Shown here: positions 15,201 to 25,792 of the stretch, in pieces | Position numbering within the stretch: position 1 is the first letter of the stretch | How the letters are laid out: each line of letters starts with the position of its first letter | Assembly (NCBI GenBank): GCA_019671135.1 | Contig: JAHRHY010000004.1 | Coordinates: forward strand, 2,914,001-2,978,000 | DNA: 64,000 bases | Direction of reading: 5' to 3' | Origin: Linnemannia hyalina | Lineage: Eukaryota > Mortierellomycota > Mortierellomycetes > Mortierellales > Mortierellaceae | Position numbers and translations under genes: made by a program | The notes under the pieces: model-generated | Told to the model about the DNA's origin: nothing | The model's database searches: none | Seen by the model: only the letters and a program-made list of their open reading frames with translations

Positions 15201-17259
15201 ATATTTTTTTTTGGATTCTGAAAAATAGGGAAGCATTGCACATTTGGCACCAGATCTTACGGATCTGATCCCTTTTCGCTGGCCGTATTACTGGAAGGGC
15301 ACGATCGAAATGGTCGATAACGTGCAGATCAACAACCAGTTCACAAGGGCACCCCTCACATATGTCCCAGGATTACGAACCAGAGGACATGGGCACTATA
15401 TATCCCACGAACCATCTAATCTCGGACAAGGAGCGCACTCTATCCGACCAGAGACCATGATTCACCTTGATGGCGACCGGGATCCAACATCAGACGCGGT
15501 ACGACGATACAACGACAATGTGGTCGTCTCTCAGGATGGCAGCGCTGAGCTCAAGATTGTCAAGTTTGGCGTTCTTTCCCGCAAGATTGACGTCGAAAAC
15601 GGCAAGAAGAGCGCTGTCAGAGGATGGAGGGATTTGGGCATTATTTTGAGCGGTTCACAACTCTTGTTCTTTACCGACACCACCTGGTTTCAGCAACAAC
15701 GCGCCTCCAATGTCGGATTCAACCCACAAGACCCACCAGAGGAAGATGGATACTTTGCATCGGAAATGCGTGGCGGTTCACCTTCGATGCCCCAAGCCTT
15801 GATCTCGACTCTGGATTCCATTGCAGTGATCGATAGCAGCTACCAAAAATACCCCCACGTGTTCCGTCTTGTCTGTCCGAACGGCAAGCAGTACCTCTTC
15901 AGAGCGGACTCGGAGCACGAGATGAACGACTGGATGGCCAAGATCAACTATGCCTCAGCCTTCAAGACTGCTGGTGTCCGACTCCGCAACTATCGGGTCG
16001 CATGGGCGGACGACGTGTTCTGGATCAAGGATGAGCAGGGTCGACACCAACTGCGGAGACGACAAAAGGCGGAATCACCGACCCGAGCTGAACCACTGGA
16101 TGGGCGTTCTCAATTGTTGCAGGCAAAGATGAAGGATATCGATCGCCAAATCAATGCCTGCTCGGCTTCCTTGGCCGCTGAGCTCCGTCTGGCCCGTGGG
16201 CTTGAAGTGATGATTCCTCTCCAAAGCACGACCCGCCAAAAGATTGTCCAGAGTGCGACTGTTGTCGGCAAGCGTTTGCGACAGTTGATGTTGGAGCGGA
16301 CTAAATTGGATTGCTACCGCACTATCCTCGAGCGTGACTTGGCAGTCATCTCCGCCGAGCGTCCAGAACTTGGATCAAGCAGGCTTTCCTGCCATGGACT
16401 GGGCGTCAGTGTATACGGGAACGAAAGTCTTTCAGGAACGACGGACTATAGTCATACCACGGTGGACTCGGGCACACTTCGGTCTGGGACTGATGGCCTT
16501 GGGCAAGATCCGGATGGTCTCGACTATACCAAAACATTGCGACAGCATCCGTCCATGCCATCAGATCAACGACATCAGTTGAGCCATCGTTGTAGTCCCA
16601 GTATGAACGACCACATGGACCACATCAAGGACGAGTATGTTCTGGACTCGACCAGAACCAGCCAGAGCAGCAACAGGAGTATGAAGGGACCGAGCAGACC
16701 TCGACTCCATGTTCCCGACTTTCAAAGGACGGTCAGCGAGAATGTCATCAATGACGCTCGCCGATCCCAACCCACCAACAATGCCGAGATTCCCATTGGA
16801 CCGATGGCGATCCAAGCAGCAATTATTGATGCTGCTCGCGGGACGCAAGGGACGATTCCCAGCACCATGTCGAGTCCGGATCCCAATCACTACCAGAGCG
16901 CAGGTGGTCCCTCTCCTACCCATGCTTCGTCTCAGCAACACAGCCAGTCTCCGAACGGCCCGACCACTGGGCCTGCCTTGTTGACACCGGAGACGGGGCG
17001 ATCCATCACTCGATCCCGTGCGCTGTCAATGCCTGGACAGCGTCCCAACATGATGCCCAGGACAGTGTCGATCTACTCGAGCAGTTCCCAGACAGCCAGT
17101 CGACTGAAACAGATCTTTGAGCAAGGACTGGGTCATTTCAAGTGGGGATCTTCCAACCAGTCGAACCCTGGGTCCACGTTGAAGTCCAACACGTTGTTCT
17201 CCCCTGGCGACAATGACAGTGACCCAGCCTTTGTCCCTGAGAGTTCTTCTCGGCCTTAA
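12279..17259 (+). CDS. Arf guanine-nucleotide exchange factor with Sec7 and PH domains
   Basis: This is a large Arf-GEF of the Sec7-PH type (compare PSD/EFA6 and fungal Yel1-like proteins), acting in membrane traffic at a PIP-containing membrane. I read exons 12279-14263, 14432-14544, 14718-14866, 14958-15122 and 15229-17259, giving 1480 residues. Residues 1-600 are low-complexity Ser/Pro/Gln/Asp sequence. Sec7 spans about 606-760 and has the catalytic glutamate (E673) in FPKEAQQIDRVLEAFAGQY and the VVYTIAFSLMLLHTDAHN helix. The PH domain spans about 911-1048. A predicted coiled coil at about 1095-1180 and a disordered tail follow. The second intron seems to use a GC donor (14545-14546). A later ATG at 12543 in a strong context could be the real start, giving about 1392 residues. 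Confidence 0.88.
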
Positions 17260-19773
17260 CGAATGCCTGCAACTTGTATTTAGTTATATAAAGCCGATCC
17301 CGTATGGGCCTGTTCCCTTTTGCAATTGTGTATTTGCAACTTCCTCTCTGAGTTTTATAGCTGCCGACTTTGTTCGTTGTTTCACCCACGACGATCAAAC
17401 GACCAGATTTGAGGAATGAGCAAAACCTTGTCCCTGAATTTTGTTTCTCCCCAGATTCCCGGAACCCTCTTCCATTTTCTCTTTCTTCTCCAAGACACTC
17501 ACCCACACACACTTCCCTTGTATCGCAACCCTATCGACCAAAACGACGCGTTATAATTCTCTCTTTCTTGATGTGACCGATTGGGGAACACGTACAAACA
17601 ATCACGCACTCACAATGTTCCTGCCTCTAACCTCATTCCCCTTGAAATGTTTACCTCGATAGAAGGAGCAAAACAAGAATAAGGCATTACCTATATTCTT
17701 TCCATGGACAAACAAGGTAAGGGGGTAACCCACTTCCGTGCGACGCGACATGGAAATATGCCCCATCCTTCTCTCTGCTTACCTTCTTTCTTCTTTACTT
17801 TGGTCCTTCGTAGGAAGTCATTTTAGTCATGCAGGTGACACCACTAACAAAGAATTAACTATTGCTACCTGCGAGTCCTCTTTGCGTGATAATACAACTA
17901 AGAGGGATGCATTCGCGTGCATAGGTCCCTTCGCCTTCCTTCATCGTTGTCTACCCCTTTTTTTTTTTTTTTTTTTTTGGAATTTTGATACCCTGCTGAT
18001 TAAAGGATATCAGTTATTGCTGGATGGCGCCTAATATTTTTACTGTAGATATGGGCTTTTCCATACCTTTGGCATCAAGTGTCTCCGACAAAAAAAGAAA
18101 CACACACACGTCGCACGTCCTTTTTGCGCCTCCCAGAACGTACTACTAGAATTGATTAAAGAGTCAAACGAGAAGACTTTGTCTGCTTTACCTCTACGCA
18201 CAAGTTCGCTTCTCTTTGCTAGCTAAAAAAATAATAATCGATGGTATCGTTTACAGCATTGTGAATTTTTTTTCCCTCAGCTCAGATATATCTTTAGTCT
18301 TCGGCTCCTTCTCCCTATGCCTTTGATTTCTTTCACGCTTCCTTTGTTATATCACCTCCCACTTCACATAAAGAACAAAAGGACAGTTTGCAACAGTAAG
18401 GCGGCCGGTGTTAGGACCATATCATGCCCGGTGCCAGTCGTTGACCTTTGCGCAAGAGTCTCCTTTATCCCCTCGAACTTTTCAACACTTGCCTTGCTAT
18501 CTCTTGACTTTTTTTCCCCCTCCCTTAACCCTCGACTTGACATACCTTTGTCTTTGCATACCTTTGTCTTTCATACCTTTACCTTTCATACCCTCCGTTT
18601 TTGCAGGCCCTATACTTTCTTTCTTGATGTGCCATTGGTTCCACCTGTCCTTGAATTATCCTACCTATTTGTTTCACCTACCCTTTGTTTCGTATGCCCT
18701 TCGCTTTGCCTGACTGGAAAAAAAAAGAATCAATAGCATTTCATTATCCATATAAAAGAGACTCAATGTACGGCTCGTGCCAAAAACCAACAACAAAACT
18801 TTTGACAGCCCTTCATCACAACCGCAATCACTAGGATATCAACAAAAGTCTACGTTCCTTGCCACGTCAACAACACTCTTTGATAAAACTAAAGGCCCAA
18901 GTCCAAAAGTCCATCAGGTAGGGCGCGCATTCTACACATATTGGCCTCGTTAACTAGACAGACAAGTCTTGACCAGTACATAGCAATCATAATTTGCGAT
19001 CATGAAAACATTACTGGAATGAAGGTCCAAATGCTCGATGGTGCACTTGCTTGTGCTTGTCTAGGTATTACGCCTTCGATTACTGTCCCTACTCCACGCG
19101 CCATTGAGGACGCCTGCCATGCCGCTGAGGATGGTTGTTGTGCTGCTGAGGATGCTTGCGTTGCTTCAAAACCAATGCCGCTTTTTATAAACAGCCTCTT
19201 TGATTACCCTACGCCTTTTTGACCCCATGTATATCCCAGGCTATTCTGGTTCTACCAGAACCTCGTCCACTTACTTCTCCTTCCCACCACATCGTGCCGT
19301 CTCCCAGAATCAAAAGTGCTAGTTCTGAGGACGTTGTGTCTGAAATACCAAACTGACTTACCATTATTGTCGATTATCCTGATGGAGTCACTGCAGTTAT
19401 TGTGATTGACATTTCCCCTGTTTTGGTGAGAAAACGTCTCCATACTCAAGGGGATAGACATTCGACATTCAAACTAAAGCCATGATCAACCCTTACTATT
19501 CCTTTCGAAAAAAGCGAGCCGATTTGCTAAACTCTGCGCTGAAAAAAGGTTATCTATTTGCTCTGTGGCCAACAAAGGCGCTTCACTTCACTTTTCTTAG
19601 TGGGTAGTGTGCTATGAGACCGAGGTGCACACCTCCTCCTTCACTCTTTTTTCTTAGGTCGGAGCGAGGGGCAAGTTGGGGAAGGGCGTGATGATTCAAT
19701 GCCAGAATGCGAGAGCGTGGGTCTGTGTCTGTGTGACTGTTATGAATGGCAGGAAGGAGCGAAAAGTAAAAGA
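17260..19773. other. 2.5-kb gene-free stretch
   Basis: I see no conserved gene here. It holds T-rich and C/T-rich tracts (T-run near 17957-17978) and decayed-looking AT-rich DNA. A TATAAAAG box at about 18751 is followed by an A/C-rich leader-like sequence, which resembles the promoters of the small secreted genes further on. The only open frame downstream of it is a Cys-rich 67-codon frame at 19021-19224 that I do not accept as a gene. This stretch marks the change from conserved to repeat-rich DNA. Confidence 0.5.
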
Positions 19774-20079
19774 ATATCTAGCGGAGCCGAAGATATGAAG
19801 GCTCAAGCCTATTATCCGAGGGCCAGGACCATATATGTGTTATCTTCTTTTATTGTATAAAATGCGAAAATCCGGAAAACTAAACGAAAGTGAAAAGAGA
19901 AAAAAAAAAATTAAATAAGTTCTGCTCAGGCACCAGATCTGTCCCTTATCTTCGTGGTGTGAGCCAGGTGCCAGGAGACAGAAAGGGTTGGAAAACAAAA
20001 AATCCAAGGGCGGGACATATATGGCCCTGGTCCTCGGATAATAGGCTTGAGCCTTCATATCTTCGGCTCCGCTAGATAT
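19774..20079. repeat. DIRS family-2 terminal fold-back module, left copy
   Basis: This is a 306-base module with inverted arms of about 62 bases. The left arm starts ATATCTAGCGGAGCCGAAG and the right arm ends with its complement at 20079; the A-rich centre has a purine run. It is the same module, inverted, as 31555-31838, where it sits directly behind the tyrosine recombinase of the family-2 DIRS element. I read it as the recombinase-side terminus (terminal repeat plus complementary region) of that element. Confidence 0.8.
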
Positions 20080-20523
20080 TATCCGCCGGGCCAGGACCAT
20101 ATATGTGAATCCAGAGCAGAAGTTATGAGAGAAACCAACGACGTCAAATTGGTCGCAGTTGCTCGCGTCAGGCGGTAGTAATTGTTGACAATCACGTCGT
20201 TGACATGGGCGCCCTTCTTGATGGCCCTGTAGGGCCGATAGCGCGGGCTTTGGGTCGAGTCTTGTTCGGCGGGAGGCCGAGTAGGTTGGTGATCGCGGCG
20301 ATGTGGATGCTGATCGTTTGACTGGTGACAGTTGTCTTGGGGAAGCGGACGTCGCGAATGAGAGGTCGATGGGGGACCGATTCGTCCTTGTGATGTGGGA
20401 CCATTATCTCGTGGTCCTCGATGGTGGCGTACTTGATGGTCGGCTGGTCGTCGTATCCTTCGTCCTCGTGGCGGCGCCGCTTATGCGCCATGCTGTTAAA
20501 GACCAGTGAGGATTCTTGACCAG
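20080..20523 (-). pseudogene. DIRS tyrosine-recombinase remnant with large internal deletion
   Basis: Read on the minus strand this matches the family-2 recombinase at 30487-31540. It keeps the overlap region with NSMAHKRRR at the start of the recombinase frame, then jumps to the C-terminal half (HEIMVPHHKDES, LGLPPNKTRPKARAIGP), losing about 600 bases in between. A frameshift follows the KARAIGP motif, and the catalytic-tyrosine region appears only in another frame. It continues without a gap into the fold-back module 19774-20079. At its other end it is fused to a 28S rRNA fragment. It is non-functional. Confidence 0.85.
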
Positions 20524-20572
20524 AATCAAAAAGCAACGTCGCTATGAACGCTTGGCTGCCACAAGCCAGTTA
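20524..20572 (-). rRNA. 28S rRNA fragment (49 bp) fused to the DIRS remnant
   Basis: The minus strand reads TAACTGGCTTGTGGCAGCCA and continues through the GCGACGTTGCTTTTTGAT segment of the conserved 28S core. It is identical to the first part of the longer 28S fragment at 51283. The match ends at the junction with the recombinase remnant. It is a dead fragment, not an rRNA gene. Confidence 0.85.
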
Positions 20573-20949
20573 ATATCGCTATGTTAAATTTCCTGTCACC
20601 TTTTCCGCAATCGATATCTCCCCTCCCTTCTCCCCTCCATCCTCCTCCCCTCTCCCTCCAGAAAATCACTGCGGTTTTCCCCTCTTATTGAAGTCCAAAA
20701 AAACCCCCAATTATCCCTTTTGACATTTAAAACTGCTGTACAGCCTGACCAAAATGCGCAGGTGCGTAGTAATATCGTCATGGTATGCTAATACAATGCG
20801 CACTAAAATTTTAGAATGATTGGCATTAGATTTCCTTTTCATCACTCCATTTGAAACAACTTCGCTTTTTTTGGGCACTGCCCGGTATTATCATATAAAG
20901 TACGCTGTTGTCACCTTGCCCCTCCTCATCATACACTTCATCTCAACAA
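20573..20949. other. Intergenic, no gene seen
   Basis: This is a C/T-rich stretch followed by AT-rich DNA leading into the dead transposase. I could not define terminal inverted repeats for that transposon here. Confidence 0.4.
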
Positions 20950-22277
20950 GACCTCCACACACTCTTTACAGCTCTATTCCACCCATCAGAAGGAGGAAGA
21001 ATAAAAAAATTGACAATACTACTAGGGAAAGGATCATTGAACTGGTCGTTGACCAGGCCAAGACCATGGCAATGGTGGCTCGCAACTTCAACATCCCCGC
21101 ATCTACTGTCAGAAGCATTGCCAACACCTTCATTCAGGCCAACCGCATATCCCAGCTGCCTAGGGGTGGCAGCCGTATCAGCAGGGTCCAGCAATCGCAT
21201 CTTGACTGGCTCATTGAGAATATGGACGAGTTTGCCGGTCGCCTTTTTGAGTTGCTCACCAACCAGCTGAATGAGCACTTTCAGATCCAGCCTCCCCTTT
21301 CCCAACGTACTGTGGATAGGGCCATCGACAAGCTTACTGCCTATACACTTAAGCTGATGAGGGCCGACGCAGAAAGATACAACGAGCCCGAGCACATTGA
21401 GAGTCGACGACAATAGGCCGAGAATGTCCTTCCTGGTCCTGGTAATATAAATCACTTTGTCTACATTGACGAGGCTGGCTTCAATTTGCACATCACCCGC
21501 AAGTATGGTCGCGCTCCCCGAGGCAGGCGTGCCATTCAGAGGGTCCCCTACAACCGTGGCCCGAACATGTCCTTGGTCATTGCGGTTGATAAGATGGAAT
21601 CTGATGGACATCCTAGCGCACCACTTCAAGCGCGGTGCCTACAACCAAGAGACCTTTACCGAATTTTTGGAGGATCAACTTTTCCCCCTCTCGGGGACAG
21701 GCACTGTATACTTCTCATGGACAACGCCAAGTTCCACAAGACCCAGAGGGTCAAAAATGCCGTCATTGCAAGTGGTCACACCCTTCTCTTCCTCCCTCCT
21801 TACAGCCCACATCTCTATGCTGCTGAGTCCGTCTTCAGCAGCATTGAGACCCATGTCCGCCAGGAGATTGTTCAAGCCGAGACCCTTGCGGGTCGTGTAG
21901 CACATGGTCTAGTACGAATTGATGCTGCAATGGCAAGAGGGTGGATCCACGAGGTTGGGCGAAATTTCCAGCTTTCACTTGCTGGAGCTCTACTTGGGCG
22001 TCTTTTTGATGTCAGCCCAGCCTTTTCTGAGGGTTATCAAGACCCGTATATTGAGGGTTGGGATGATGAACTAGAGTATGAAGACAGGGAGGAGGGGATG
22101 ATGTGGACGTGGACGAGGAAGAAGAGGAAGAGGAAGAAGAGGAGGAGGGGGAGGGGGAGGAGGAAGAGGGGGAAGTTCACTCGCATCCTCGTAAGTACTC
22201 ACCCCTTCGCACCCGATCGGGGAAAGCGCGAAATTGAGGGGTTGAGGACAGCGATATTCAAATCAAAGTATGAGTGA
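20950..22277 (+). pseudogene. Dead Tc1/IS630-superfamily transposase (DD34E)
   Basis: This was a DDE transposase of the Tc1-mariner/IS630 superfamily. The N-terminal part has a helix-turn-helix (RERIIELVVDQAKTMAMVAR, then IPASTVRSI). The catalytic residues are visible: Asp in FVYIDEAGFN (21468), Asp in LLMDNAKFH (21720) and Glu in YAAESVFSSI (21825), so 34 residues separate the last two. It is broken by an in-frame TAG at 21415-21417 and by two opposite frameshifts, near 21600 and 21700, that put about 35 codons in another frame. A basic Lys/Arg-rich tail follows a short acidic stretch. No start codon is convincing, and the terminal repeats were not identified. Confidence 0.85.
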
Positions 22278-22499
22278 ATATGTTTTAGCGTAGAGTAGAA
22301 TTCAAACGTGTTCAGCGATTAAAAAACCTCAGCGCATTTTTTGAGAAGAATATGACGATTTCAAATTACCCAAGGGATATCTTTGGATTCGCCGAGAAAA
22401 TAAATATCGTCACGTTAGACATGAAGAGTGTTTCCCCATCTCGTTCAATGTATATGAACCATCGGACAAGCCCTCAGCGAAAAGAACAAAATACTTCAA

Positions 22500-22855
22500 G
22501 ACCATGTTGTTGAAGCTCGGGATCGATTTGACATGGCTCCAGAAACTTTCATCTTCCAACAAGACAACGCCTTTGTCCATACATCAAGAATTGTCCAAGA
22601 GTGGTTTGAACAGCAGGAGATCACAGTTCTTTGGTGGCCCCCAACTCGCCTGACCTTAAACCTATTGAGCACGTTTGGAGCTGCATGCTCTCTCTCAATA
22701 CTCCATTTCACCTCAAAATATGAAAGAGTTCTGGAAACGTATTGATTTTTTTTGGAAAAGGTCCCTCTTGAGCTGCTTCAAAACCTTTACAGGAGCATGC
22801 TTGATTGTGTTGCTGCTGCTCTTAAAGCCAAAGGTAGCAACACAAAGCACTAAAT
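22500..22855 (+). pseudogene. Tc1-type transposase 3' remnant
   Basis: This short remnant starts at FIFQQDNAFVHTSRIVQEWF with the second catalytic Asp (22563). A one-base deletion before the PIEHVW motif puts the catalytic Glu (22667) in another frame. The following frames carry decayed C-terminal sequence. It is related to the Tc1 copy at 47393-48395, which has the same QQDNA and PIEHVW motifs, but is a different, more decayed copy. The N-terminal half is missing. Confidence 0.8.
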
Positions 22856-22859
22856 AACA

Positions 22860-23240
22860 ATACATATTGTGTTTGCAGTTTGTTTTATCTTTGCAAAAGT
22901 GATTTTTTTTGAGGTAATTAAATTACTGATGTGGTAATCGAAATTCCATGTATAGTAGCGATTTATTTTTTAGTTGTACAGGGACAATGACAAGGTTAAG
23001 ACAGTGTATTTCTGAGCTGGAGGTTTTTGGTCGCAATGAGAAAGATAAAGGGAAATGAATGTAAAAAAAAATAAAAACCGATCATTTATGCTGAGCACAG
23101 AAGGAGGGTCTACTTTATTTTCGGGAGAGGGTTCTGAGTTGGTGAATTGGTTGGGGCGATTGGAGCTTGAAGGGCTTGCAGTCTTAGTGACATAAAGTAG
23201 GACAAGTTTGTCACAGGTGGCTGTGGAGGACAGGGTGCAT
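22860..23240. other. Intergenic, 3' side of secreted-protein gene A
   Basis: This is AT-rich DNA between the Tc1 remnant and gene A (minus strand). No coding sequence was recognised; it should hold the 3'UTR of gene A. Confidence 0.4.
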
Positions 23241-23798
23241 TTAAGGATCAACAGAAAACCGAATGACCTTCAGAAGGGGGCAAGCCTGTACCCAGACCTT
23301 GTTCGAAAAATAGAAGTAGCAAACTCCATCAATTACGTCAAAGCAGAAATGGCCATCGCCGCTGCATGTCTGACCAAGGTTCTGCACAGCGTCAATAGAC
23401 CGTTTGTATGGATAAGCAACAGTTCTGGACGTGCCCCAAGCAGAGTCGACAGAGCCAGCAAACTCGAATCCTTGAATGGTACCGCTAATACCACCGCCAT
23501 AGCCGCCAAGACTGACGCTGACTTTTCCGCTGTTTGTGTGGACAATCAGGTTGGTGCCGAATTGATGTTTGCTGGATCCGTTTCTTCTTCCCTTCTCCTT
23601 GGTGCACGAATACTCGGTGGCGCCGCCTTCCAATGGAGTAATCTTGGTAGTTCCTGGGACACAACCCTTGAAGTAGAAGGCGGCAAGATCGGCTTCGCTT
23701 GCGAGAGGCACGAGTTTAGTATCGGTGCCGTTGACGGGCGCAGCGTCCATTGACAGCAGGCCTACGAGGAGCAAGGAGAGTTTCAAGAAGGTCCTCAT
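23241..23798 (-). CDS. Small secreted protein, variable family, copy A
   Basis: This encodes 185 residues of a family I do not recognise. The start is the ATG at 23796-23798, giving MRTFLKLSLLLVGLLSMDAAP, a clear signal peptide with likely cleavage near the Ala residues. The first ~75 residues match copies B and C exactly. From about the GGATCC site at 23574 onward the copies differ: here the C-terminal half has SVSLGGYGGGISGTIQGFEF and ends FCFDVIDGVCYFYFSN, then CPLLKVIRFSVDP. Cysteines are conserved between copies, so disulfides are likely. The 5'UTR has an intron (23809-23926) and a TATAAATA box at 23989-23996. The size, secretion signal and repeat-rich setting suggest an effector-like or defence protein; this is inference. 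Confidence 0.75.
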   Translation of the reverse strand: MRTFLKLSLLLVGLLSMDAAPVNGTDTKLVPLASEADLAAFYFKGCVPGTTKITPLEGGATEYSCTKEKGRRNGSSKHQFGTNLIVHTNSGKVSVSLGGYGGGISGTIQGFEFAGSVDSAWGTSRTVAYPYKRSIDAVQNLGQTCSGDGHFCFDVIDGVCYFYFSNKVWVQACPLLKVIRFSVDP

Positions 23799-25308
23799 GG
23801 TGTGATTCCTGATCAAAGTGAGAAGAAATAAATAACGTTAGTTCTAAGGGAGCCAGAATGAACATCGTCAAGCATGGCACAACAACTGCTGTATTGTGGA
23901 AGAGAGGAGAGGAAAGCGTTTATTACCTTGGGGTGAGACGAGAGTAAAGTGTGGTGTTGAGAAGGGAAGACTGATGGACTAAGGCGCATATTTATACTTG
24001 AATGAGAGCGAGATGGTTCATGACCTGGACTTCTTTGAATAAAAAACCATCATCGTGGCCAACCATCATCGTGGCCAACGGTCAGACACTTGCATTGCCG
24101 GGTAACAACGGTCGCGGATCAACGTTCCGAAACTCGGTTGGTTCATAATAGGCAGAGCGAACGAAGTGCATGCAGAGGAATGGCAGTGAATAGGGAGCAT
24201 TGCAGATCGAAAAGTAAATAGTAGATCAAGAAGAGTGACAGAGTGTGCTTAAGAAAACATGATAAGATGCATGAGACAAATAGAGTGGGCCGATTGGAAA
24301 CACCAAAGTCATATCACTTTTCCCATCCACAGCATGCATGGAGACAGCCCACAGCTGCACACGAATGCACACAGTCTGATGGGGTAAGGAAGAAGAATCA
24401 TGCAAACAGCGACAAAACGGAAGCTTGAATTACCAGATAACCATTGCTGTAGTTACTGTCACTGGAATTATGTGAATCAATCAAACAACCAAACAAACAA
24501 CCAAGCAAAAAGAAAGGCCAGAAGTGGACACAGTGAGCCCGGATATGGAGTGCCTCGAAAACAAGCATACATGTGCTAAATTTTTGTTCCACAGCCATGC
24601 AAAGCGACAGCCCAAAGTTGCATAGGAACACGGCGGCACAAATTACAGTGGGATGGGATAGACACATCACGCAACACAACTGCAAAACAAAAAGGTCTGT
24701 TGCCTCCAGACGACCGACATACATGTGCAGTGCTGTGATTGGTAAAAATGGATTCCTAGCCATAAAGGGTACTACCCATCAGAGTTTTACCAAGAGTCCT
24801 CAATTTGAGCCTGCTTCTGTCTAGTTTGTGAGATGAAAATAATCGATTCGTGCTTGGGTGCAACTTGCACCACAAAAAGTAGCGTTCGAGTTCACTATCC
24901 TTCCACAGCCCACAGATGTATCCCGCGCTCTGTATTCGCAAGGTGGGGCGCATCGATAGAAGTGCAACGCAGGATTCGCGCATGTAAACCATCAATCTGG
25001 GCCATGGTTGCTAGTATTAAATCACTTTTCCAAGTGATAACTGCCTTACTATATGTTCATTTTTAGATTGCGCGATGTGAGTGATGCTGGTGGATTTGTG
25101 ATCGAGGAATAGGCTGGACCATCTTCATTTGCTTTTCCGGGCAAGACACTTAGAGAACGAACGTGAGTCGTGCGTGTGTGGAGAGCCAACGCGGAAATGC
25201 TTACAACCCTTGTAAACTGAATGCTACAAGGGTGTATGAGTGAAAGTGTACAATGAGTAAAGATTTGATGAAATAATGCTTTTACATTAGTGTAGGGCGC
25301 ACACTAAT
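23574..25308 (-). repeat. 1735-bp cassette, copy A (promoter plus 5' half of secreted gene)
   Basis: This block runs from inside the coding sequence of gene A through its promoter and about 1.3 kb upstream. It has exactly the same length as copies B (32901-34635) and C (34937-36671, inverted), and all long open frames in the upstream part translate identically in the three copies. Its distal end abuts a DIRS family-1 fold-back module at 25309. Confidence 0.92.
23989..23996 (-). promoter_or_regulatory. TATA box of secreted gene A
   Basis: TATAAATA on the minus strand, about 60 bases before the 5'UTR intron donor at 23925-23926. The same element stands at the same offset for copies B (33316-33323) and C (36249-36256). 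Confidence 0.75.
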
Positions 25309-25585
25309 GGATAGCGTTGCCGAATGTAATGACGGTTAAAGCCTATTATTCGACAACGCCAGGGACTCTAGATGTGTGTGTATCATTCTTTTATTATTAA
25401 TTAACCGTGGCTTCCGAAAAAAAAAATTGAAAATGAAAATGAAAAACAAAATAAAAGGGGGACTCTAGGTGATCTGTTGATCTCTATCTACTCGCTAGAA
25501 AAGGGCGGGTCGGGTGTGACATCTAGAGTCTCTGCCGTTGTCGAATAATAGGCTTTAGCCGTCGTTACATTCGGCAACGCTATCC
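25309..25585. repeat. DIRS family-1 terminal fold-back module at cassette A
   Basis: The module begins GGATAGCGTTGCCGAATG and ends with the complement, with A-rich DNA and an AAAATGAA-type run in the middle. The same module (301 bases) sits alone between cassettes B and C at 34636-34936. Part of it repeats the gag-side terminal repeat of the family-1 DIRS element (28450-28605), as expected for a DIRS terminus combining a terminal repeat with an internal complementary region. Confidence 0.78.
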
Positions 25586-25792
25586 ATTATTCTTCCTTGC
25601 CAGGGACTCTATCTGTGGATCCAGAGTTGAGGAAAATGGCTGTAGTGAAGTTGCTTGTTAGAGATCGCGAGATCCTGTAGCACGCTTCAACAATGACTGG
25701 GGATGACCGACGGCCGTGTGTGTCAACGTCGTCCGATGGGATCTCCTTCTTTAGCGCGGCGGTAGTGCTCAAACACCCGGGTGCTCCCCTCT

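Noticed and set aside
19021..19224. 67-codon Cys-rich frame downstream of a TATA-like box
   Set aside because: There is an internal near-repeat (AEDACHAAEDGCCAAEDA) but no clear signal peptide, splice support or relatives in the window.
24243..25066. Open frames of 61-121 codons that recur identically in the three cassettes
   Set aside because: They recur because the DNA is duplicated; both strands are open, composition is not protein-like, and no start context or motif supports them.
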